Of a stretch of 64,000 nucleotides of DNA, positions 35,101 to 48,320 are shown in pieces. The position numbers and the translations under genes were made by a program. The notes under the pieces are model-generated. The model had not been told where the DNA came from and searched no databases. It was given only the letters and a program-made list of their open reading frames with translations. Each line of letters begins with the position of its first letter. Within the stretch, counting starts at the first letter, position 1. Origin of the DNA: Oscheius onirici (Eukaryota > Nematoda > Chromadorea > Rhabditida > Rhabditidae); NCBI GenBank assembly GCA_932521025.1, contig OW051468.1, positions 8,308,064 through 8,372,063 on the forward strand, given 5' to 3'.

Positions 35101-35977
35101 CGCCCTCGTTGGTCCCAGTGGTTCTGGAAAGTCGTCTTGTATTGCCCTCTTGGAAAATTTCTATCAGCCAATCGCTGGCCAAATTCTCATTGACGGTCTA
35201 CCGCTGGAAGACTACGAACACCATTACATTCACAAAAAGGTTTGCTAGCTTTTAGATTTCTTTATTAGATTGTTTCAGATTGCTCTGGTAGGACAGGAAC
35301 CTGTTCTATTTGCCCGGTCCGTAACCGAAAATATCAGATACGGAGTCGATGATCGTAGTGAACAGGTGAGATTCCCATTTTTTGGTAGACATCTTCTTTA
35401 GGATTGTGTCAATGCCGCCCAGCTGGCCAATGCTCACGGATTCATCATGGACACTACGCACAAGTATGAGACGAATGTCGGAGAGAAGGGAAGTCAGATG
35501 TCTGGAGGTCAGAAGCAGCGAATTGCCATTGCTAGGTACTCTTTGGGATTGAACCAAATTATCTCCCTTTTCAGAGCCCTGGTTCGTGAACCGGCCATTC
35601 TCCTGCTGGACGAAGCTACTTCGGCTCTCGATACCGAATCAGAGCACGTGGTCACCGAAGCCATCAACAAGAATCTGGACGGCAAGAGTGTAATCCTCAT
35701 CGCTCATCGTCTCTCCACCGTCGAGAAGGCAGACAAGATTATCGTCATCAACAAGGGTCGAATGGAGCAGATGGGCACACACGAAGAGTTGTTGAAACTG
35801 CCGGGAACGTACAGTACACTGGTACAGAGACAAATGATGGGAGAGCAGAAGAAGAAGCCAATTCCGCAGCCACTCTCTACTGGATCGAGGGCTGTCAATG
35901 TGGGCAGTCAACAGGGTACAGCCATGTCTCTCCTCTCGACATCCTTCAGCCATTCTGGAAGTGTGACCTCTCGCTAA
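32112..35977 (+). CDS. ABCB9/TAPL-like half transporter (HAF type)
   Basis: This is a half ABC transporter of the B family, an ATP-driven peptide exporter of lysosome-related organelles in its relatives (C. elegans HAF-4 and HAF-9). The N-terminal region has about four extra membrane helices (the TMD0 typical of TAPL). The core membrane domain follows, with [20 protein letters not shown] and [20 protein letters not shown], then one ATPase domain: Walker [12 protein letters not shown]-loop [10 protein letters not shown], signature [13 protein letters not shown], Walker [14 protein letters not shown], and switch IAHRLS. All catalytic motifs are intact. The tail is Ser-rich. The start ATG is one base after TTTTTCAG (probable trans-splice site). 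The first intron (32267-33198) holds a tRNA-like SINE, and a later intron (33795-34108) holds an inverted-repeat element. Whether it is the HAF-4 or HAF-9 orthologue is unresolved. Confidence 0.93.
32866..32972 (-). repeat. tRNA-derived SINE-like sequence
   Basis: On the minus strand a TAGTCAAGTGAATAGG A-box-like block and an AGTTCAATCCCAGG B-box-like block are spaced as in a tRNA promoter, but no cloverleaf folds cleanly. It sits in the first intron of the ABC transporter and differs from the tRNA-Cys-like copies elsewhere. Confidence 0.45.
33813..34056. mobile_element. Short inverted-repeat element (MITE-like) in an intron
   Basis: The left end TTTTGAATTTGTCTGCGCAC with CAACTC is mirrored at the right by GAGTTGGTGCGCACCCAAAG and TCAAATT, with an exact 13 bp block TGCGCACCAACTC. 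An inner pair CTGTTCAAAAG and CTTTGAACAG strengthens the hairpin. It is about 244 bp, non-coding, and lies in an intron of the ABC transporter. Confidence 0.7.
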
Positions 35978-37098
35978 ATACTGATGACTTTATTGTTGTT
36001 TTTTTCTTTATAAAGCTTTTTACTGTACCCCACGCTACAACTTTACTGGGAATCACAAAGTTGCAAAAAGTAAGCATGCGCTAAAGCCATCTTTAACCCT
36101 TAAAACGTATCTAAAGGTGTTCAGAGCAAGAGGGCCGAGGGAGAATCAGTCAGCTATAGGGAGTGCCCCCACCCCCGTTCCCTCAGTACATGGTCAGTTA
36201 ACATCTGGAGACTGTCAGGGTCACTAACTATAACATGGTACTGTCAAGGGACCAATTTTTTCGAAGTCCAATGGAGCAAACGAGTCCTGACAAATTACAA
36301 GTTACAAGTTGAGCTACGCCCCCTTCGGGGCTAAGAGAATTAGTTTTGTCCGTTTAAAAAAAGATAACAGCTTGCTATCTGATCCCTCTCCAGGTCAATT
36401 ATGTTCCTGTGTTGCTGTTCCTCTAATATTGCCCGTTTGTCCCTTGTTTCTAATTACTCGACACTTTCTCTCTGTCCACCCCTAATTTCTGCAATGTGTT
36501 CTGCCCTTCCCAGTTTGCTCCTATCCCTGTCCGTTGTCATCTGCTTTTTCCTTCTCTACCCTCTACGATGTACTTATCGCCATGTCCCCTTTCTTCTGTC
36601 TAATTTTTACCTCCAGCCCCTGTATCCTTTCGTGTAATTTCCGTGTGCATATCCTTCCATGGTGATCTCCCTGTCCCTATATCCACGTGCTCCTGTTCTC
36701 CAGTTGTGATATCACCCCGTTTGGAGCAAAAGTTATAGTATAAACCCCCTTGAACGCTTTCCCGTATTCCTAACCCGCACTTAATTCTCTACTGTCTGGA
36801 AACCGTCCCCAGTCAAAAAAAAATCAAAGTCCATGCAACAATTGACTTGTCTAAACTTGTTACACTTACTCCTTTCCCCTTAATTGTGCGCACAAATTGT
36901 TCCATTTTGATTGCCAATTAAAGCCGACAGACAGACGCGAAAGCATTTTAAAATAGATGGCAACTTTCAGTTTTTCTGTATTCTCTTTCAAAAAGTTAAA
37001 AAAAAGTTATTGCTAGTACAACTCCAAAAATTTCAAAAAATTCAATGTTTTTGCACTTTATTACCCAAAAAAAGTACAAAGTTAGCAGTCAAGGAAAC
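35978..37098. other. Intergenic, pyrimidine-rich stretch
   Basis: No gene is supported. About 36380-36730 is strongly pyrimidine-biased on the plus strand (many CCCT, TTCC and CTGT words), unlike its flanks. A weak relative of the hairpin core (CTACAACTTTACTGGG and CAAAGTTG) lies at 36030-36070. Confidence 0.45.
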
Positions 37099-37105
37099 TA
37101 TAAAA
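37099..37105 (+). promoter_or_regulatory. TATA box of the MSP gene
   Basis: TATAAAA lies 45 bp upstream of the MSP start codon, within ACTATAAAAGGCGAGCG. The position leaves room for a short 5' leader. No second gene starts nearby. Confidence 0.6.
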
Positions 37106-37149
37106 GGCGAGCGATTCTGAAGAGAACCACAAACATCCATCGGATCGCC

Positions 37150-37530
37150 ATGGCAATTGTTCCTCCCGGAGACATCGCTACCCAGCCCGGCACCAAAATC
37201 GTCTTCAACGCCCCCTACGACGACAAGCACACCTACCACATCAAGATCGTCAACTCCTCTGCTCGTCGCATTGGATGGGCCATCAAGACCACCAACATGA
37301 AGCGTCTTGGAGTCGACCCGGCTTGCGGATGTCTAGATCCGAAGGAAGCTACCCTGATGGCTGTCAGCTGTGATGCCTTCGCCTTCGGCCAGGAGGACAC
37401 GAACAACGATCGCATCACCATCGAGTGGACCAATACTCCGGACGGGGCTGCCAAGCAATTCCGCCGCGAGTGGTTCCAGGGAGACGGAATGGTCCGCCGC
37501 AAGAACCTCCCGATCGAATACAACCCCTAA
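37150..37530 (+). CDS. msp: Major sperm protein (MSP)
   Basis: This is an intact single-exon gene of 126 residues. MSP is the nematode-specific cytoskeletal protein that drives amoeboid sperm crawling and is also released as an oocyte-maturation signal. The sequence is near-identical to known MSPs: [80 protein letters not shown]. It differs from the C. elegans forms at a few places (start [22 protein letters not shown]). Relatives are usually intronless or nearly so and expressed in spermatogenic cells. The frame extends upstream to another ATG at 37045, but homology and the TATA position favour 37150. Confidence 0.98.
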   Translation: MAIVPPGDIATQPGTKIVFNAPYDDKHTYHIKIVNSSARRIGWAIKTTNMKRLGVDPACGCLDPKEATLMAVSCDAFAFGQEDTNNDRITIEWTNTPDGAAKQFRREWFQGDGMVRRKNLPIEYNP

Positions 37531-40500
37531 ACTAATAAACGTTAGGGAGCATAGTGTTATTTTTAGTTTAACACACTGACAAACCCGACATTAGTCGACT
37601 TCTTTTGCTAATATGCTTTTCATACATCGACTTCTTTTGCTAATATGCTTTTCAAGTTATCGAGCACTTCGAATATTATCAAGGGTGACAAAAGAAAACT
37701 GGGCTGCGATAGCCGTCAAAGACGGCTGGTTAAGACCTTTTTTTGTAGTCTTAAACAAGCTGGTAAAGTTACTTTCCTTTTAAAGTTCACTTTCTTTTAA
37801 GAATCGCACAATTTTTCAGCTGGTCCTTGTCGTCTTCTTGATGTCAAAATTTCCTTTTTGTAGATCTTTGCACACTAGCTATTTTTTGCCCCCTTTACCT
37901 ATCAGACTACCCGATCTCAACCACAGAACACCGCCGTTCTTTTCAAGGCCAGCTCTAGTCCAAGAAGATTCCGCGAGATAAGGAAGAGCACGAGAGTCAA
38001 GAGGAGTTTGTTTACGGCTGGCACGACCTTGCGTGGAACCCTTACCGTGCGTCCACAGACAATAGAGGATATTCGGAGAGAGAGATGCGGTAAACAGACA
38101 GTGAGAACCGGAAGGCCGCCTGGATTTGAATATTTCTGAGGTGTCAATCATCGCGCACAATTGGGCAGAAATTCCTCTCTGGAGCCTTGATAGCAGGTCG
38201 TTGACCCCCGATCGTAGCCACAAAAAGCGATGGCTTACGCTCGCGTGGACAGTGACCTTCAAAAGTACGCAATCCTCTCTGCAAAAAAATGGGGGCGAGA
38301 GGTTTTGTAATTGTCGAGAACCGTGCTAACAAGGCATAACTAAATTTTGCACCAGAGGTATTACCTTCTGAATTCTTCCTTTTCAGTTTTGGCCCAAGAG
38401 TCATTTTGCCAAAACTGTTCAGTTGGATCTAGGTAGTCAAAGGTCTAGTCAGTCGCTCAGAACTGGTCAGTAGGTAGTCAATCGGTCAAGAGATGAGTTC
38501 TGATTCGGAAGTCAACTGGTCAAAACAGGTAGTCAAGTGATCAGATCAGTTCAGTAGGTAGTCAAGAGACCAAACTGTGCAGTGCATGCTCAATTGGTCG
38601 AGGGTTCAAATCTGATAACCAACTGGTCAAGACAAACGAGTTAGGTGGTCAGAACTGACCGGTCAAGCAGTTCAGATATGAGTTCTGATGAGTAAGTCAA
38701 CTGGACAAGAGAGGTAGGCAAGTGGTCAGATCAGTTCAGTAGGTAGTCAGACGGTCAAAGGTTCTGAAGAGAGATTGTCCTGTGATAGTTAAAAATGAGT
38801 ATAGAATCCAGTTTTTCAGTTATAAAAAGAGACCTCTTGTCAACAAACACACTGACCAGTTCATGAGCCGAAAGTGAAAAAGATTACACGCATAACAGGC
38901 GAGGGACGCTGCCGAAACAAGAGGATTTGTTTCAGATTATGCCGTGTGTGGTCATTCGGAGAGAGTCAGCTGTTCGTGTTGTTTCAAGCGCGACGGTCCC
39001 CAGTTCGGTATCTCTCCGATATCTGGACATGAGATTGGCGCCACAGAGCCGAGACGAAGGTTATCGAGATGGGTCTGGAGGACAGTTTGTCTTTTTTCAT
39101 AAGTCGAGAGATCTGGCAGGGAGATGGTATCTGATTGGGTAGTATTGTAACTACGGTTCAGTCCTACTGAACCAATCCAGAGAGTCTCTGTCTCTGAACT
39201 CAAACCCCTCAGGTGCCCTCGGGGCATCCCTACCACGGTCGGCTGTTTGCATTAATAGCTACGGTAGAGGGGCAGAGGGACACCGAGAGAGTAGTTTTGA
39301 TCGGCGGTGTTAGTTCGTGGCTGGCGTTGGCGAACGGCCTTCAACCAGCCGCCTGGCCGGCCAGTCCGCAGTCCCTTCCGACTCCGACTATGCGAGGTGA
39401 GTAACCCGGTTAAAGGGGTCCGCCTAGCTGACCCCAATCATCCGACCCCGAGTACCCAAATTGGAACACAGCAACCCTCTCATATCAGTTTGTCCTTTGA
39501 CTGTTCGGGTCCCTCGACATTTTTGTCAAATCAGATCCAGAACATTTTGTGGATCTTTAGAGCCCGCTGGGATACTGTAGTCGCAGAAGATCTCAGGTGT
39601 CCTGACTATCTTCTGTCTAATTCATTTTTTCTCGATCACAGGCTCTCTTTTTGATTCTATCCTCTTGTGGGAATAGTCTTCTTTTGGACTCTATGACTTT
39701 TTATTCGAGGACTTCTCGCCTGTGTGACTCTGCAGTCTTGAGAGTACTGGGTTCCTTTCTGGTTATCCTCTGGATATTTTCTGAGTCTCCGTCAGGATGG
39801 ACTGTCCTGACCAGTGACCCGTTTCTATGGGATACCGTCTGGATACTTAAGATTTTCTGAGTTCTGGTCATTGAACTTTTTCACACTTCTAGACTTGTCA
39901 TTTTTATAGTCAAACTGACGACTTGCCTCAATTTCACAGTCGTTCTTGACAAAACTTTGGCAACATTTAGAGGTCAACTGTAAGCTGTAACTGACCTACA
40001 GTGACCCCGTGCGAAGTTTTGACAAAGTGATAAGCGTACAGCAGGTGCGTTCAGTCCTCCAAGGTCGGGAGTTCCCCCACACCCAACCGCCGCTTCTCTT
40101 GCCGTCCGGCGCATGGACTATATTTCTATTTTGCACTTTGACAACTTCGTTCCCAGAGATTCGAGGAGTACGTCTCACCCTTTTGTGTTCGATTCAAATT
40201 CACGCGCGCGCCTCTTTCCCGACGACACCTTTGTCTACCTACGGGCGCTCAAATTCAAATTCTATCAGAGGAGGAGAGACATGTAGCCAACTGAGGTTTT
40301 TGTCAGATTTGATTGAGCAATTGAGCGGGTCGCGGTTCATTGCCTCCTATGGTCAAATACAGAGGAGGAGGTGTCATCTCCTTTAAGGGATTAGCCGTTC
40401 GGCGACTTTTCCCCTCTGACCCACTTTCGTCATAAGTTTCGAAACGGCGGTCAAAATAAGGATAGCGGATATAAGGGGATAACGGATGAGAGAGTCTGTA

Positions 40501-41899
40501 GAACATCAAGTGACCAAATGCCCTGTAAGTTTACTTTTTTTGTTCTGTACTCTCTCCGAATCTTTTGATATAGAACACTGGACTGTTCACTGAACAATGG
40601 TTCAGTAGGTTTCCTAGAGCTTTTCTCAGTCCAATAGCTTGACCAGAATCATACGGAACAAGAGTTAACTGTCAACTGATAATTTTCACTCCTTACTGAA
40701 TTCCAGTGACCTGTACTCTCGCCAAAACTAAGTCCTTTAGACCATGAACTGACCACTATTCAGTGACCACTTTCTGAAACTCTGACTCTTCCTGGTAGTT
40801 TACTGAATTTTGCTCGAAACAGAAGCTCGCAATTTTGCTCGAAGCATTTCAAAACTTTTGCGAGTGACCAGACCAGGTAGCGGATGTCCTCGAGATTGCC
40901 ATTCCGCTGCTGTCGGTACTGTCGCGCGGTGGCTCGAAAGTGCAATTTAGGGGAAAATTGCAACGCGTTCGTGTTACTCTGTACAATACGCCGTGGAGGT
41001 CATCTGCGCGACTCGCCACAACAGCGCGACTGGTACCGCACGCCACCAGCGGTGAAGAAGATGGACGGTGGTCACTTCGTTCGTCCCCGGGAGTTGGAGA
41101 AGGAACATTGTGAGATTCTGTTGCCAGAACGTACTGTAGAAGTTCGGAGAAAGGGGACAAAAGTCATGTGGCTGTCTCTGACCTTAGACTGTCTCTCTCG
41201 GAACAATCTTACCGCAGAACGGTCTTTCACTGGAGACTGCGCGATGCCATCTGGCAAGATTAATAACATCGCAGCACAGGCTGTTATTACTGCTTCGGAC
41301 AGAGAGGGAAGATTTTATTTCGACTGCTGTTTGGGACCTGTATTTTTGTATCAACACTCTGGTCCTGCCTGGGAAGCAGCAAGCCAGAATTTAAGAGATC
41401 CCAGGAAATGTGAAAAGAAGCTCTGTGACCGTATTTTTCGTGGGATCAAGGAAACTTATCCGTGATTGATAGATCTTTGTGAGACATAGTCTCTCCTCAG
41501 TAGAGTATCCAAAAGATACTGTAACTCCTCAGATTTCTAGAGATTTTCAGAATTTATCTAGTAAAGCTTCCTATGAGTTCAGAAGATTTTCAGACTCCTT
41601 TTCAAGATATCTGTCCCCATCTGTATGTCCCCAGTTGACCGGTCGGGACTCAATCCCCCACCTCTTGCGCAACTCCCATGTTGTCTTACCGTATCCCCCG
41701 GTCCCATTTCCTGCAGTCACATCGCTCAATCCTCGATCGCTGCCAGAGGGACCAACTCCCGTCGACAATGACTGTATATTACAGCGCTAAGGACTAGCTC
41801 TGGGATACGAGTGTCTAGAGAGTACAAAAAGCGAAGAGGGGGTAGACTTTTTACAATGGGGAGCTTGCCTGTAAAGCGGGATATATCGATTTTATAAAG
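37531..41899. other. Gene-poor 4.4 kb region
   Basis: No gene is supported. It contains a diverged tandem array (38415-38765), a GC-richer segment (about 39200-39450), and an open frame of 193 codons on the plus strand (40884-41465). That frame has several cysteines at its start but no recognisable domain, so I leave it uncalled. Many words with GGTCAGT/ACTGACC recur between 38.4 and 40.8 kb. Confidence 0.4.
38415..38765. repeat. Diverged tandem repeat rich in GGTAGTCAA words
   Basis: Units containing CAGTTCAGTAGGTAGTCA, AACTGGTCAAGA and GTGATCAGATCAGTTCAG recur several times with variable spacing. The period is irregular, roughly 50-190 bp. No coding frame is associated. Confidence 0.65.
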
Positions 41900-41941
41900 T
41901 TGATAGATTTCTGTGGCCATTCGAGCTTTTACTTTGCGACC

Positions 41942-42078
41942 ATGGTTGACCCGGAATCTCCCAATAAGGAAAACTTCGAGTCTGTGGATCCCAATGCCGA
42001 TATCCCTCGCGATCCAAACGTTAGATTTCTCAGGTTTGAGAGCAATCGAATGATATATGAGGACGCTGAGGGAAAAAG
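41942..42078 (+). CDS. nhr-23: Alternative first exon of nhr-23 (predicted)
   Basis: ATG at 41942 opens MVDPESPNKENFESVDPNAD, continuing to MIYEDAEGK and a GTAAGT donor after phase 1. The main first exon (42248) also ends in phase 1, and the next exon begins with the two bases needed to complete the codon. This exon could therefore splice to the DNA-binding exon and give an isoform with a different acidic N-terminus. An independent tiny gene is the alternative, but its own frame ends shortly after the donor. Confidence 0.55.
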
Positions 42079-42247
42079 TAAGTATAATTCTTTCTATTCC
42101 TTCCATTCAACAGTTTCTTCTCCCAGTCGAAAGAGCTATGCAATCTAATCGTGAAGGGAGGCGGGGCTAACAGATTGCGCGCGAACTCTCTCCGCGTCCC
42201 GAACCCAAGAGATCAGTCTCGACCCATTAGCCTACTGACCCCAAAAA

Positions 42248-45795
<3,548 letters not shown>

Positions 45796-46095
45796 TCCCA
45801 CTCTTCCTTCCTCACATTTTCGGCTATTTATTGTCACGCATTTCATACTTACTGCGCAAAAACGGGTACGCGTCCAAACAATTTTCCCACACCCTCTTAC
45901 TGAGTAATCGAGGTGCAATACAGAGCCCAGAATACTTTCCATTCGTATCATTTTTCGAAACTATCTCTTCGGATCGGAGCAAGTCTCTTACCCCGAACAC
46001 AACCTACACATTCCGATGTAATAGATTTTAGCTGTTACCACCCTTTTTTGTACTATAAAGTTTTAATTTTTGAGCGTGGATTTGTTGAAGATTCT

Positions 46096-46120
46096 GGGGG
46101 GGGGGGGGGGGGGGGGGGGG
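46096..46120 (+). repeat. Homopolymer of 25 G
   Basis: An uninterrupted G run lies about 300 bp downstream of the nhr-23 stop. Long poly-G tracts occur in nematode genomes, can form G-quadruplexes, and are prone to deletion. The exact length is unreliable in assemblies. Confidence 0.9.
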
Positions 46121-46396
46121 TATCGTCCATTCCTCTTGGATCCAACAGGAGGACTCCAAACCAAGTCGTTTACAGGCTCGGTCAAGACAAAAAAGAAGAG
46201 GCTCTTGTGATGTCATCATCCCGTTGTAACGGTGTCTTTCCGAAGGATCTTAGCCTACCCAATGGGAATCTGTTTAGTGAAAAGTGAAATCTCCTTTACC
46301 ATCTTCAAATTTCGCTCCAACAAGATTTAAAGTACATCAGGAAGGCTGGTTCTTCTTCTTTCTTCGTTTCTTACCTGTCCATCAAAACAGAAGACC

Positions 46397-47656
46397 TAGC
46401 ACAGCTCTTTCCACTCACTCGGCAGCCACAACGGGAAATAGTTCACAACGACGTGAGTCTCTAGGATACACATTGAGATTGTTCCGCTCTCACTCAGAAA
46501 TGGTCAACATCACGATCCACCTGTGAGTTTTTTGTAGTCACATGCTCAGGTTCCTCTCTTCTTGTTCAGACACGTCAAATCGCTATATCCTTTATCCTCA
46601 AATTAGCAAATGTGGGATTATGGAAGATGTACGAGTCTTAATTATTTCGCGATAATCATATAATTGTTATATGTCGTGACATGCTGATGCTCCAGTTATC
46701 GGCACTAGTCCTAGCAACTCTCGTCCAGACCTCTCCCAAACGATCTACAAAATCGTCTCTCCATCTGGCCTTTGGTCGTCCAGCCATTCTTCTTCGTCGC
46801 CAGGATCTCCATTCCACAACACATTTCGTCCATCTGTCATCCGGCATGATAGCTACCTTCTTCGCCCATAGCCACTTTCTTTTGACCAGTTCCTTTCTGA
46901 TGTCGGGTAGTTTGGTAGTCTCTTCTAACCATTCGTTGGTCCTTCGATCCAGCAGAGTAACTCCCACCATTTTCCTCATCATCTTTCTTTGAGTTGTTTT
47001 CAGTTTGGTCAAATCGGCTTGTCGGGTAGGCCATGTTTCGGAAGCAAACAACAGACACGGCTCGACACACATCTTATACAGTTTCCTCTTCTGGTTAAGA
47101 GGGATCCGTCTATTGGTGAAGATCTCGTGGAACCTGTTGAAGGAGAACCATCCAGACCTGATTCGTCTGCAAAATTCTAGTGTATTATTCCTGTCAAAAG
47201 AAACTCGTGTCCCAAGGTACGTGAAATCGAGTATAGTTCGAGTATAGTACGAGTATAGTTAGTGAAAAGCGAAAGTTCTGTATAATTAGGCTGTTTTTCG
47301 AATAAAAAGCAAAACTTTTCACGACGTTTACTTTAAAAAAATTAAAGTGTGTACGCTTCCAGCATGAAACCTCGCGTCTTCTTTGGTATCGAAAAAATTA
47401 GTATAACCACAGAGTTTTTCCAGATAAGATCAAAACCAAAAAGGACGCAGCTCTTCGAGAACGCGTCAAGTGTCTAGAAAAGAGAATTGTAGAGCTGGAA
47501 AAACAAAAGAAGGAGATGCAAAAGGAGCGAGTGCAGCTGCTGAAGGAGCACGAAGAATTGAACTGGGAGCTGGAGGAGCAGAGACGCTTGGCTCAGGAAC
47601 TATTCGAGCGCCGAGACATCCTAATGCACGGACGTACAAGAGTTGCGGCTGCTTGA
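46397..47656 (+). CDS. Coiled-coil protein, partial model, possibly bZIP
   Basis: The last exon (47424-47656) encodes KKDAALRERVKCLEKRIVEL, then EKQKKEMQKERVQLLKEHEE and LNWELEEQRRLAQELF, ending RTRVAAA. It is a clear heptad coiled coil about 50 residues long, of the kind that follows a bZIP basic region. A Ser/Thr-rich exon upstream (46397-46454, ending phase 1) joins it in phase across a 970 bp intron that contains an antisense LINE fragment. No basic region is seen, and earlier exons were not found. The assignment as a transcription factor is a guess. Confidence 0.5.
46656..47220 (-). mobile_element. 5'-truncated LINE, reverse transcriptase 3' part
   Basis: An open frame of about 188 codons on the minus strand encodes YLGTRVSFDRN, RIPLNQKRKLYKMCVEPCLL, LLFASETWPTRQADLTKLKT, MMRKMVGVTLLDRR and AGRPKARWRDDFVDRLGEVW. 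YLG, the PxLLYGSETW block and RWxDDF are the usual C-terminal parts of RTE/CR1-like reverse transcriptases. The catalytic palm is missing. Having no stops, it is younger than the other two LINE scraps. It lies inside the putative intron of the coiled-coil gene, in reverse orientation. Confidence 0.8.
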
Positions 47657-47867
47657 AGAAGAACGAAACAAGAGGCGATGGCTTATAAATGGTAGAAGAG
47701 AAAGATGTAGATGATGGTTACTTGCACTGAAAATGCAATAATTTTGAATTCGCTCATCCCTGTTCTAGACTGTTCTAGATTTCAGTTCATTCTCAACGTG
47801 TAACCACGCTTCAGTTACCTCATTTCCTAGCCTTCCAAAAAAGCTATCAAAGTCGTAAGAAGTTATA

Positions 47868-47975
47868 CTTTTCCTGTTGCGACTTGTTAAAACTAGTTGT
47901 GCGCACTAAGCTCCTTATCCTCAATAAAAACTTCAGTCAGACACACAGAGACCTGCGAGCGATTTAAAACGTACT
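47868..47975 (-). repeat. Dispersed repeat B, copy 3
   Basis: Reverse orientation: CGACTTGTTAAAACTAGTTG, TGCGCACTAAGCTCCTTATC, CTCAATAAAAACTTCAG, CACACAGAGACC and GCGATTTAAAA match the order in copy 1. It lies between the coiled-coil gene and the CUB-like gene. Confidence 0.65.
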
Positions 47976-48320
47976 TGTTTTAAAATGTCTTTTACTCGTC
48001 ATATCTAACTGTATTTGACTTGTCAAAAGTCGAGAAACTTTCCCAAAAATGCGATAGTTTGTAAATTGTCATATGTCGCAGATGTCATGTGTCGCAGACG
48101 TCATGTCGTCAGCAGATTGTGTAGACAGGGTATAATTTTGCTAGAGGCCCCTGTGATATCCCCTTTTTAACACCAAGATCATCTACGGATAAGTGTTAAC
48201 TAGTCAAATCAAAACACTAGATGTGACAAGAGGATAAAAATCATCTCATGACCAAAAATAAGGCATTTCCTAAGGAGCGTTAGTGATTGGTTCTTTTCTA
48301 ATTCTAGACCCTCCCATTTT

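Noticed and set aside
37233-37523. Minus frame within the MSP gene
   Set aside because: Mirror of the MSP coding sequence; no independent evidence.
39200-39450. GC-richer block, first thought to be rRNA or a gene
   Set aside because: No rRNA core motif or coding features; only a mild composition change.
40884-41465. 193-codon plus frame with an initial cysteine cluster
   Set aside because: No family recognised, no exon structure, in a repeat-rich gap; a chance frame is more likely.
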